This document shows positions 1-8,691 of a stretch of 64,000 bases of DNA, one piece after another. Under the pieces are notes generated by a model that saw nothing but the letters and a program-made list of their open reading frames with translations, was not told the DNA's origin and did not search any database. The first letter of the stretch is position 1, and each line of letters begins with the position of its first letter. Location of the stretch: the NCBI GenBank assembly GCA_018608405.1, contig JABAZP010000036.1, forward strand, positions 1 to 64,000, read 5' to 3'. The DNA is from Flavobacteriales bacterium (GTDB lineage Bacteria > Bacteroidota > Bacteroidia > Flavobacteriales_E > Vicingaceae). A program made the translations under genes and the position numbers.

Positions 1-217
1 GTGATGTTGATTTTTTTGAGAATAGTAGAAGTAACGCTTATTTCATTTTTTTGAAAAATTTATTTGTTTTTAAAAACGTGAAAATCAATATTAAGTAAAA
101 GTTAAATTTTAAAATTAGAATTGTTATTGACGTTAACTTGTTGATAAACCTTTTTGAAACTGAATTTTTTAATATATTGTCCCCCGAAATACATTTTTAT
201 TAACCAAAATTTTTAAT
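1..217. other. AT-rich upstream region, no gene seen
   Basis: Very AT-rich stretch before the first giant secreted gene. I see no open frame of useful length and no end of an upstream gene. It presumably holds the promoter of the following gene, but no clean TAnnTTTG element with a spaced TTG is visible; the nearest weak match is TATATTG at about 174-180. Confidence 0.5.
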
Positions 218-220
218 ATG
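199..220 (+). promoter_or_regulatory. conserved 5' leader of secreted giant gene
   Basis: The 22 bases ending in the start codon (core ATTAACCAAAATTTT) recur at 44891-44912 before another secreted-protein start, with a single mismatch. There is no purine-rich Shine-Dalgarno; an A/T-rich leader of this kind is typical for Bacteroidetes, where initiation relies on A-rich unstructured leaders. It confirms the ATG at 218 as the start. Confidence 0.5.
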
Positions 221-3200
221 AAAACATTTAGACTATCTAAATTAGTCGGTTTTCTTGTAGGAGGCTTATTCTATCTGGCCCCCACATCAGGAAACGCTCA
301 AACAAACATTGCCCCGTTAGCAACGGTGACTGCATCTACCTGTAATACAGGTCCGTGTAGTACATTGAATGATCTTAACTTAGGTACATGCGGGACACAA
401 CAAATGTGGATTTCCACAGCAACACCTCCTTCATTAGTGCCGGGGGTAAATTATATCGAATGGGTTTTTCCAACGGTGAGATCATTCGATAGTTTAATTA
501 TTCACCACGCGCAGAACAATGCTCGTTTCCTAACTGGAGCTACGGTTCAGTTTTGGGATGGTGCTGCATGGGTGACACACAGCTCCTTTGCTAACCTACC
601 TCAAAACTGTATCAACAGAGTAGGTATTGGTAAATTATCTACTGATCGTTTCAGAATTACTTCGTTTATACCAGGAACTGGTCAGCAAAGTAACATGAAC
701 TTTAGAGAGATTGAGGTATTAGAAGCGCCTAGTGGGTTGCACGATGCAGCTGTTTTATCGCTTGACTCACCAAGAGTCTATTGTGCGGGAACGCAGAATG
801 TAGTTGCAACAATTGCAAATTTTGGGATCAACCAAATTGATTCTGTAGATGTGAATTGGTCAGTGAATGGTGTTGCACAGCCAGTGGTTAAATACATTGG
901 TTTGTTAGATACGCTATTAGGTACTGGTTCGACCACTGCACAAATTGTGCTTGGTAACGCAGCATTTGCTGCAGGTGCTACCAACATTCAAGTGTATACT
1001 TCAAATCCAAACGGAGCACTAGATACACTTAATTTTAACGATACGGTAAATGTTGCAGTGCAATCTGCTGCAGCACCAACAAGTATTACTACTTCGAATG
1101 CAACATTAAACTCTATTGATGTAAATGCAGTTGGCGGAGCAGGTACTGTTGATTACGAATATGGTCCACTTGGTTTTGCTGTAGGAACAGGAACTTCTGG
1201 TTCTTCAGCCACCCCTAATTTTACAATTAGTGGTTTAACTCAAGGTGCAACTTATGATGTGTATGTAAGATCCAATTGTGGGTCAGGCGATATATCAGCA
1301 TTTGTAGGACCACAAACATTTAACACTTCTTACGGTATCCCTTTCGTACAAGATTATGAGAATTTTGCAGCAGGTATAGTTCAAAACCCATACCCTGAAG
1401 GTTGGTCAACGAACAATCCAGGTAACGGTCAGCCTCGTTGGGAATCTGAAGTAAGTACAGGAGCAAACACTAATTCAGGTGCTACTGGCCCATTTTGGGA
1501 CAATACTAACTATTTGTCTACTGGAGGAATGTACATGTACATGGAGACTTCAGGTGGAACAGTTGGTGATTCTGTAGATTTTATTTCACCTCCAATTTTT
1601 GTGGATACTTCGTTGAATACAGTGGAGGTTTCTTACGCGTACTTTATGTTTGGAACAAACATTGACAGACTGCAAGTAATTGCAGATACCAATGGAGTTG
1701 AGACTGTTTTAGCAACGTACACTGGTGCGCAGCAAGCAGCTCAAGGTGATCCTTGGTTAATTGGTTCTCACTTTTTGAACGGTTACAACGGTAAAAGTGT
1801 AACCATCAAGTTCAGAGGTTGGAATGTTGCTTGTTGTTCAGGTGATATTGCAGTAGACGATCTTAGAATTGACCCGGTTTTACCATTGAATACCGGTGTA
1901 ATTGAGGTTCAAAACCCAACAGGTAATTTATGTGCCGGTCCTGCAAATGTTGTAGTAGGGGTGAAGAACTTCGGTTCAAATGTTATTGACTCTGTAAATG
2001 TAGTATGGGATGTGAATGGTATTTTAGATTCTACGATGTTTGTAGGAACTATTTTACCTGGCGATACTGCTTCAGTGCCACTAGCTACTTTGAGCATTAG
2101 TTCAACTGTTGTATATGACTTAGAGTTTTATACCAACAGACCAAACAATGCAGCAGATCAATTTAATGTAGATGATACTTTAAAAGTACAAGGTTTAAGA
2201 ACGGGATTAGATGGTGTTTATACCTTAGATGCTGCATTGCCTGCATCTTCTACTAACTTGGTGTCCTTCTCTCAATTAGGTCAAGTGTTAAGTGATTACG
2301 GAGTATGTGGTCCTACAACAGTGAATGTTGCTGCAGGAACCTACAACGATGTGTTAACGCTAGATAATGTAGCAGGTTTAAGTGCTACCAATACCTTAAC
2401 CATTGATGGTGGAGATTCTGCTACCACTGCTATTGAGAGTAATTTAGCAGTTGATAATGCAGTAATTTCTTTAAGTTCAGTTTCGTATACTACTATTAAG
2501 AATTTAACGGTAAGAAGTTTAAGAACCAACACAGCACTTCATTTTGGTGTTCACTTAGGTGGAGGTTCTAACTTTGACTCCTTGGTAAACGTTCGAGTAA
2601 CTGTTAATCCAACAGCAACGTTTAACGTGTTTGGAGTAGCAGCAACGTTAAATACTACCACGAATTTTGGTAATGGAGATCATGCGAATAACTTCGTCAT
2701 GATGAATTCATCAGTAGACGGAGGAGATTGGAACGTGATGTTCAGAGGAAATGGTGGAAACTTCCCTGGTCCAGCTTCAACAAACGGATGGAACATGAAC
2801 AACCAATTTATTGGAAACACATTAACCAATGCAGATGACTATGGTTTATATACAGACGACCAAGATGGATTACTAATTAGTGGAAACACGATTTCAGATT
2901 TGAGAACGACATCTACTTTTACAGGATACGGGATTGCAGCTTTTGATGGAATGAACTTTACCATTACCGGAAATAATGTGATTTCACCATACACAGGTAT
3001 TTACGTGACCAATGCAAACTCAAGTTCAAATGGAACGAGAGTTGGTTTCTCTGAAGTATCCAACAACATGGTATCGTGTGATAGAAATTCAGGTATTTGG
3101 TTACAGAGACCGGTAGCTGTAAATATATGGGCGAATTCTGTTTATTGTGGAACTACAAGTAATTTTGAAGCCGCTCTTTATTTGGACGATGGTTTTGGAA

Positions 3201-6200
3201 CTCCGGCAATGGATAGCATCGATGTTCGAAACAACGCTCTTTCTTCACTTGGAAAAGCGCTGCTATTAGATGAGCCAGACTCAGTATTCTTGAAGTTTGA
3301 TAATAACTCTTTCTTTACTGCTTCAGCTGACTTGTTAGACATTGACGGAGTACTATATGCAACTTTGGCACCCTATCAGTTGGCTCAGCCTGGTTATAAC
3401 GCTTCTTCCTTAGATGGAGATCCTCAATTTATATCAACAACAGATTTACACGTTACCGGATCATTTATCAATGATGGTGGAGATAACTCTGTTCCAATTA
3501 CAGTCGATATTGATGGAGATACACGTCCAATAGCCGGATCTACGACAGTAGATATAGGAGCGGATGAATTCGATCCACCAGCTTGTCCTCCTTCAGTGAA
3601 TTTAGGTGCAACTAACATTACGTTAACCACTGCAGATATTTTCTGGACTGGTGTTACAATGGACTACGAATATGAAGTAGTATTAGCTGGAGCCGGTCAA
3701 GGAACTGGGACAGTTGTATCGACAATCTTAGATAGTGTAGCCATAACAGGATTAACGCCAAGTACATCATACGATTTCTATACGAGAGAAATATGTGGTA
3801 GAGGTGATACTTCAATTTGGATTGGACCATTTACTTTTGGTACTTCGAATGGAGTTCCTTTCTTTGAGGATTTTGAAACATTCGCTGTTCCTACGACAGG
3901 TAACCCTTGGCCAAAAGGCTGGACTTCAAATACAACATTTAATCCGCGATGGGAGTCAGAAACAGGAAATGGGGTGAATATAAATTCATTCAATACAGGA
4001 CCTTTTTACGATAATACAACGTTTGGCGTAAATGGTGGAACCTACATTTACATGGAAACTTCAGGAGGAGCAGGTAACCTTGCAGACTTTAGAAGTCCAG
4101 GTATCTTTGTAGATCCAACACAAGCAAGTTTAACATTGGAAGTTGCCATTCACATGTTTGGAGCTACTATGGGTACGTTAGAAGTATTGGTTGATTCCAA
4201 TGGTGTTGAGAATTCGTTGTTTACCGTTACCGGTCAACAGCAAACAGCACAAGGAGATGCATACATTATTCGAACTGCAAACATCGGTGGTTACCAAGGG
4301 AAATCAATTAATTTGATTTTTAGAGGATTGTCAGGTTCATCGTTTACATCAGATATTGCAATTGATGATGTAAGAATCTTTGAACCAAGTCCACAAGATG
4401 GAGCTGTAACGGATATCATTTCTCCAACATCAGGTTGTGGATTAGGAGTAGATTCAGTAACGGTTGAGATTTCCAACTTAGGAACAGCTACGTTAGATTC
4501 GATTCCTGTTGTTTATGTATTAAACGGAGGAACACCAGTAGTAGAAACCTATTTTGATTCAATTACTCCTGGTTTGTCTGCTAACTTCACGTTCAGTGTA
4601 CCGGCTAACTTGACAGCTACAGGTTCTTATAGCCTTGTAGCATATACTGACCTTTTAGTTGACGGAGATGTAACAAACGATACAACAACTGTATCAATCA
4701 ACAACATCCCTCTTGTATCAAGCTTCCCATATTCGGAAGATTTTGAATTAGGCAATGGAGGTTGGGCTGCATCAGGTGCGAACAGCACATGGGCTTGGGG
4801 AACACCTGCAGGTGCCGTTATTTCAAGTGCTGCCGGTGGAACTGGAGCATGGGTAACTAACTTAACAGGTAACCACAACAATAACGAATCATCGTTTATT
4901 GAGTCTCCTTGTTTAGATTTATCATCTTTAACAGTAGATCCAATTTTGACTTTCTCATTGACGTATGACACAGAGTCATGTTGTGATGAAGGTTGGATTG
5001 ATGTTTCAACAGATGGTGGACTTACATGGTCAAGATTGAATGACAATGGTGGTGCGCAAAATTGGTATAATGACTTGTTTAACCAATGGTGGGATGGAAC
5101 ATCATCAGGAGGAGCCGGAGTATGGGTGACTGCTGAGAATATCCTAACAGGATTGGCTGGTCAATCAAGCGTTAAGATTAGAATTGGATTTAGCTCAGAT
5201 GGTTCTGTAGTTAGAGAAGGTTTTGGTATTGACGATGTAAACATTGATTTACCACAAGCATTCAACATGGCACTAGTAGATATTGTAACGCCAGTTTCAG
5301 GTGCATATACACCCGGATTGACTGACTCTATCAGAGTAACACTTGCAAATATTGGGTCAGATACAGCAACTAACTTCACAGTTAACTACGTGTTAAACGG
5401 AGGTCCTGTAGTTACTGAAACAATTGCATCGGTATTACCTGGAGATACGTTGTTATATGTATTCAACAGTTCAATTGCATTACCTGCAGCAGGTCAGGCA
5501 GACACCTTAGATGTGTATGTTGACTTTACCGCTGACACAGATAATTCAAATGACTCTATTTTAGGTTACATCTTCGATAATGATATCAAAGGAGTACCTT
5601 ATGTAGAAGACTTTGAGAATTCATATGTGTTGGGTAATGTATTGACGAACCAGCAGGGTGGATGGACTTCTACAAGAACCAACAGTCCTGACTGGGAAAT
5701 TGAAGATGCATCAGGAGCGAATGAGAATTCAACTGGAACAGGTCCATGGTATGATAGAACGACCTTCGGTACAGCAGGAGGATTCTACGCCTACCTAGAA
5801 TGTTCAGGTGGTAGCCTTGGCGATCAAGACACGATGCGTTCACCAAGTATCTTAGTTCCAGTGAATGCTACTGCAATGGCTTTAGATTACGCATACCACA
5901 TGTATGGTACAGATATGGGAACGTTAGAATTGTTCATTGAAGCGAATGGGGTTTACACTCGATTAGATTCAGTAGGAGGTCAAATCCAATTAGCTGGAGA
6001 CAGTTCTTGGAGCGATACATCTATTGCTTTAACTGGAGCGTTCAACGGTCAAATCATAAACATTGTATTTGTAGGAACCAGAGGAAACGGTTTTACAAGT
6101 GACATGTCTATCGATAACATTAACTTAGACTTCTTAGTTGGAGTGAATGAAAATGTTGCTTCTACTTTAGAAGGAATATCAATTTCACCAAACCCATCAA

Positions 6201-6415
6201 ACGGTTTGTTTAAGTTGAGTATTGAAACTCCTGCACAGGAGAACTTCAACATGACTGTAAGAGATGCACAAGGACGAAGTGTTTACACTGCGAACTTTGA
6301 TGTAAACGGCACGTACCGAAACGATTTAGACTTTACGTCTTTCGCGAAGGGTGTGTACTACATGCAAATTCAAACAGAAACTGGATCGACAGTTGAGAAA
6401 CTGATTATTCAGTAG
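218..6415 (+). CDS. giant T9SS-secreted modular surface protein (2065 aa)
   Basis: The protein starts with a signal peptide (about residues 1-28, ending NAQ). An F5/8 type C (discoidin)-like domain follows at about 30-170, then a CARDB/Ig-like domain and a fibronectin III-like domain at about 285-370. The first MAM-like (choice-of-anchor J) module ends near 550 with the AVDDL motif. A right-handed parallel beta-helix-like stretch rich in N, T and S lies at about 685-1115, followed by a second FN3-like domain (about 1120-1210). Three more anchor-J modules end near 1385, 1675 and 1965, with CARDB-like domains between. The last roughly 80 residues are a type A T9SS sorting domain (SPNPSNG, then KGVYYMQI and VEKLIIQ). 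The protein should be exported by Sec, cross the outer membrane through T9SS and be anchored or released there. Adhesin, matrix or degradative roles are all possible; no catalytic residues were recognised. Confidence 0.85.
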   Translation: MKTFRLSKLVGFLVGGLFYLAPTSGNAQTNIAPLATVTASTCNTGPCSTLNDLNLGTCGTQQMWISTATPPSLVPGVNYIEWVFPTVRSFDSLIIHHAQNNARFLTGATVQFWDGAAWVTHSSFANLPQNCINRVGIGKLSTDRFRITSFIPGTGQQSNMNFREIEVLEAPSGLHDAAVLSLDSPRVYCAGTQNVVATIANFGINQIDSVDVNWSVNGVAQPVVKYIGLLDTLLGTGSTTAQIVLGNAAFAAGATNIQVYTSNPNGALDTLNFNDTVNVAVQSAAAPTSITTSNATLNSIDVNAVGGAGTVDYEYGPLGFAVGTGTSGSSATPNFTISGLTQGATYDVYVRSNCGSGDISAFVGPQTFNTSYGIPFVQDYENFAAGIVQNPYPEGWSTNNPGNGQPRWESEVSTGANTNSGATGPFWDNTNYLSTGGMYMYMETSGGTVGDSVDFISPPIFVDTSLNTVEVSYAYFMFGTNIDRLQVIADTNGVETVLATYTGAQQAAQGDPWLIGSHFLNGYNGKSVTIKFRGWNVACCSGDIAVDDLRIDPVLPLNTGVIEVQNPTGNLCAGPANVVVGVKNFGSNVIDSVNVVWDVNGILDSTMFVGTILPGDTASVPLATLSISSTVVYDLEFYTNRPNNAADQFNVDDTLKVQGLRTGLDGVYTLDAALPASSTNLVSFSQLGQVLSDYGVCGPTTVNVAAGTYNDVLTLDNVAGLSATNTLTIDGGDSATTAIESNLAVDNAVISLSSVSYTTIKNLTVRSLRTNTALHFGVHLGGGSNFDSLVNVRVTVNPTATFNVFGVAATLNTTTNFGNGDHANNFVMMNSSVDGGDWNVMFRGNGGNFPGPASTNGWNMNNQFIGNTLTNADDYGLYTDDQDGLLISGNTISDLRTTSTFTGYGIAAFDGMNFTITGNNVISPYTGIYVTNANSSSNGTRVGFSEVSNNMVSCDRNSGIWLQRPVAVNIWANSVYCGTTSNFEAALYLDDGFGTPAMDSIDVRNNALSSLGKALLLDEPDSVFLKFDNNSFFTASADLLDIDGVLYATLAPYQLAQPGYNASSLDGDPQFISTTDLHVTGSFINDGGDNSVPITVDIDGDTRPIAGSTTVDIGADEFDPPACPPSVNLGATNITLTTADIFWTGVTMDYEYEVVLAGAGQGTGTVVSTILDSVAITGLTPSTSYDFYTREICGRGDTSIWIGPFTFGTSNGVPFFEDFETFAVPTTGNPWPKGWTSNTTFNPRWESETGNGVNINSFNTGPFYDNTTFGVNGGTYIYMETSGGAGNLADFRSPGIFVDPTQASLTLEVAIHMFGATMGTLEVLVDSNGVENSLFTVTGQQQTAQGDAYIIRTANIGGYQGKSINLIFRGLSGSSFTSDIAIDDVRIFEPSPQDGAVTDIISPTSGCGLGVDSVTVEISNLGTATLDSIPVVYVLNGGTPVVETYFDSITPGLSANFTFSVPANLTATGSYSLVAYTDLLVDGDVTNDTTTVSINNIPLVSSFPYSEDFELGNGGWAASGANSTWAWGTPAGAVISSAAGGTGAWVTNLTGNHNNNESSFIESPCLDLSSLTVDPILTFSLTYDTESCCDEGWIDVSTDGGLTWSRLNDNGGAQNWYNDLFNQWWDGTSSGGAGVWVTAENILTGLAGQSSVKIRIGFSSDGSVVREGFGIDDVNIDLPQAFNMALVDIVTPVSGAYTPGLTDSIRVTLANIGSDTATNFTVNYVLNGGPVVTETIASVLPGDTLLYVFNSSIALPAAGQADTLDVYVDFTADTDNSNDSILGYIFDNDIKGVPYVEDFENSYVLGNVLTNQQGGWTSTRTNSPDWEIEDASGANENSTGTGPWYDRTTFGTAGGFYAYLECSGGSLGDQDTMRSPSILVPVNATAMALDYAYHMYGTDMGTLELFIEANGVYTRLDSVGGQIQLAGDSSWSDTSIALTGAFNGQIINIVFVGTRGNGFTSDMSIDNINLDFLVGVNENVASTLEGISISPNPSNGLFKLSIETPAQENFNMTVRDAQGRSVYTANFDVNGTYRNDLDFTSFAKGVYYMQIQTETGSTVEKLIIQ

Positions 6416-6485
6416 GAAACAAGTATTTGATATTATTGGTTAATAATAAATATTTGTAGAACTATTGTTAACGCAATAGAACCTG

Positions 6486-6518
6486 AATCCCCTCAAGGTA
6501 ACTTGAGGGGATTTTTTT
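6486..6518 (+). terminator. rho-independent terminator of the 2065-aa gene
   Basis: A 12-bp perfect stem (AATCCCCTCAAG / CTTGAGGGGATT) with a GTAA tetraloop is followed by a T-run, about 70 bases after the stop codon. A smaller inverted repeat (CTATTG/CAATAG, 6462-6479) precedes it. Confidence 0.85.
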
Positions 6519-6813
6519 GTTTCAGTATTTCTACTGGACTATTTTGGTTCATCAACAATTTAAAGAATCTCCATTTACGGTTTATGAGAAAAGTAAGTGG
6601 GTTGATTTGCTCGACTAAAAGGGTAGAAACTTTCACATGAAAAGAGCGCTATTAAAAGGGCAGGGGCGTAGAACGCAGAAGAAAGATTAGGCAATATGGT
6701 CTTATAAGATAGGGGAATCACTCTATGAAGGGCGTACTATATTTTGGGTTAAAGAAAACGGAATTAAGTAAGTTCAGCGACCTAGTTAAGAGGTGAGATT
6801 ACACAATTCTCTT
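6519..6813. other. intergenic region without recognisable gene
   Basis: About 295 bases between the terminator of the secreted giant and the stop of the convergent hydrolase gene. The only ATG frame is 17 codons long (6637-6690) and has no supporting features. I see no tRNA, no strong hairpin and no clear terminator for the minus-strand operon. Confidence 0.5.
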
Positions 6814-7569
6814 TTATCCCTTAAACTCTTCGAGTTTCATTTGCTTTCCATCCCAAACACCGTAAGTATTGTAATTGATCCACTCACCCAGGTTGATGTA
6901 TCTTGAATTTTCTCCAACTGTTAAATCTAAAGGCAAGTGTCGGTGTCCAAAAATAAAATAGTCAACGTGCTCTTTAGTTAAATGCTCTGTGCAATATTGG
7001 ACTAGAAACTCTTTATCATCCCCTAAGTACTTTTCATCTTCGCCTCGATTTGCTTTCCGACTTCGTCCACTCCAATAGTCGGCCATTCCAATTCCTAAAT
7101 TAGGATGAATTCGCGCAAATAGCCATTGGCAAAAGGGGTTTGCAAAGACTTTTTTGATGAATTTGTAACCGTGATCGCCAGGACCTAAACCATCTCCATG
7201 ACCAATGAAAAACTTTTTCCCGTCATAGGTTTTAGTTATGGGTTTACGGTGCATAATTACGCCCAATTCTTTTGGCAAATAATCAAACATCCACATGTCG
7301 TGATTGCCAATGAAAACGTGAACAGGTATACCGGAGTCGCAGAGTTCAGCTATCTTCCCTTGTAAGCGGACAAAACCTTTTGGTATGGCTTTTTTATATT
7401 CAAACCAGAAGTCAAATAAATCACCAACGAGATAAACTTCTTTAGCAGTCGTTTTAATTTCATCTAACCAGCGTACTATTCGATCTTCTCGAGCTCTACT
7501 TTCTTCGTAATTAGGCGCACCTAAATGAAAGTCTGAAGCAAAATAGATATGGTTTTTTTCTGGATTCAA
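6814..7569 (-). CDS. lpxH: UDP-2,3-diacylglucosamine diphosphatase-like metallophosphoesterase
   Basis: This is a calcineurin-like phosphoesterase of 251 residues with the full metal-binding series: SDFHLG, GDLFDFW, GNHDMW, GHGDGLG and GHRH. The spacing and the aromatic GDLFDFWFEY block match the LpxH/LpxG-type UDP-2,3-diacylglucosamine hydrolases, which cleave the nucleotide from UDP-diacylglucosamine in lipid A synthesis at the inner membrane face. The lpxK gene in the same operon supports this role. The first possible start is TTG at 7569; the upstream TlpA gene ends in the same frame, separated only by TAA and CTC, so no longer start exists. LpxH activity rather than another phosphoesterase role is inferred from motif and context. 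Confidence 0.82.
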   Translation of the reverse strand: MNPEKNHIYFASDFHLGAPNYEESRAREDRIVRWLDEIKTTAKEVYLVGDLFDFWFEYKKAIPKGFVRLQGKIAELCDSGIPVHVFIGNHDMWMFDYLPKELGVIMHRKPITKTYDGKKFFIGHGDGLGPGDHGYKFIKKVFANPFCQWLFARIHPNLGIGMADYWSGRSRKANRGEDEKYLGDDKEFLVQYCTEHLTKEHVDYFIFGHRHLPLDLTVGENSRYINLGEWINYNTYGVWDGKQMKLEEFKG

Positions 7570-7572
7570 GAG

Positions 7573-8688
7573 TTAGTCAAGCACTTCGGCTAATTTTTGT
7601 TGCAATGCAGCTCCTCTTAAGTTTTTCCCAATTACTTTTCCTTCAGCATCAATTAAAACGGCAAAGGGAATGCTAGAGACACCGTAATCTTTAGCGGCAA
7701 CAGATTGCCAGAACTTTAAATCACTTACGTGAGTCCACGTTAAATTGTCTTGCGCAATTGCGTTAATCCATGCGTCTTTTGTACGATCTAAAGAAACACC
7801 ATAAACAGTAAATCCTTTGTCTTTGTATTTCTGATACGCAGCAACAACATTAGGATTTTCTCTCCTACAGGGTTTGCACCAAGAAGCCCAAAAATCAATT
7901 AGAACTACTTTTCCTTTTAGGGAGGAAAGTGCTACTGACTCTCCATCTGGGTTGGGTAAATTAATTTCCGGAACCTCAGAGCCCACTGCAAACTGACTGA
8001 TGGAACGTACTTTTGCGTGAAAGTTGGTGTAGAAAGGAGAATTACTATATTTTTCTGCTAAGGCTTTATCCACTTTAAGGTAATACTCTGTCTCAGTATC
8101 CGGCATTTGCTCAATTACAGCTAAGTTCGAGAATGAATTAGGATTCTTATCAATCAGCGCTTTTAACGTAGTTACTTTTTCTTTTTCAAATTCAGCAAAA
8201 CGAGCACGTAAAACAGCAATCATAGAATCTCGTTGAGGGGAGTTAGCGTATGGCTTAAATTCCTGATCCAACGCCTGCGTTTGCATCGCGTTCTTTCTTA
8301 AAAAATTATTCAAATCTCTCATTTGAACTGCATCAACAGTTCCTTCTATTTTTAAATCAGCGAGTTGATTTACATCTCCCGAGACGCTTACCGTTTCGCC
8401 ACTAGCTAAAGGAGTAACTAGTGCAAAGTTATTGCTGATGGTTACTCTATAAAAACCTTTCATCTTTGGAGTATAGTAAAATGCAAAAGAGCCATCTGCA
8501 CCAACAACCGCTGTATCTACAGGGCCTGCTTTTGGTTGTAGTAAATCAATCAGGTATAATTCTGGAAGTGTTAAGCCTGAAATTTGGCCTTTAAGAATTA
8601 CTTGTTCTTGCTTAGCAGGTTCGCTTCCGCATGCCAATAGTAAAACGCTAATGCAAAAACTTAGGGTTATAATTTTATGCTTCATCAT
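7573..8688 (-). CDS. TlpA-family thiol:disulfide lipoprotein with DUF4369
   Basis: The 371-residue protein has a lipoprotein signal with lipobox LLLAC near residue 20. An N-terminal DUF4369-like beta domain (about 30-135) follows, then a helical linker and a C-terminal thioredoxin fold (about 235-371) carrying the redox motif WCKPC within FWASWCKPCRREN. It probably reduces or isomerises disulfides of envelope proteins, as do ResA/TlpA proteins. The gene begins 3 bases after the gatB stop, and lpxH follows almost immediately, so it is mid-operon. Tandem ATG codons make the start unambiguous within one residue. The physiological substrate is unknown. Confidence 0.85.
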   Translation of the reverse strand: MMKHKIITLSFCISVLLLACGSEPAKQEQVILKGQISGLTLPELYLIDLLQPKAGPVDTAVVGADGSFAFYYTPKMKGFYRVTISNNFALVTPLASGETVSVSGDVNQLADLKIEGTVDAVQMRDLNNFLRKNAMQTQALDQEFKPYANSPQRDSMIAVLRARFAEFEKEKVTTLKALIDKNPNSFSNLAVIEQMPDTETEYYLKVDKALAEKYSNSPFYTNFHAKVRSISQFAVGSEVPEINLPNPDGESVALSSLKGKVVLIDFWASWCKPCRRENPNVVAAYQKYKDKGFTVYGVSLDRTKDAWINAIAQDNLTWTHVSDLKFWQSVAAKDYGVSSIPFAVLIDAEGKVIGKNLRGAALQQKLAEVLD

Positions 8689-8691
8689 AGT

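Noticed and set aside
4627-5046. 139-codon minus-strand open frame
   Set aside because: It lies within the 2065-residue gene, antisense, with no protein family features.
6637-6690. 17-codon frame (MKRALLKGQGRRTQKKD) in the 6.5-6.8 kb gap
   Set aside because: Too short, with no promoter or conserved context; recorded only because it resembles basic leader peptides.
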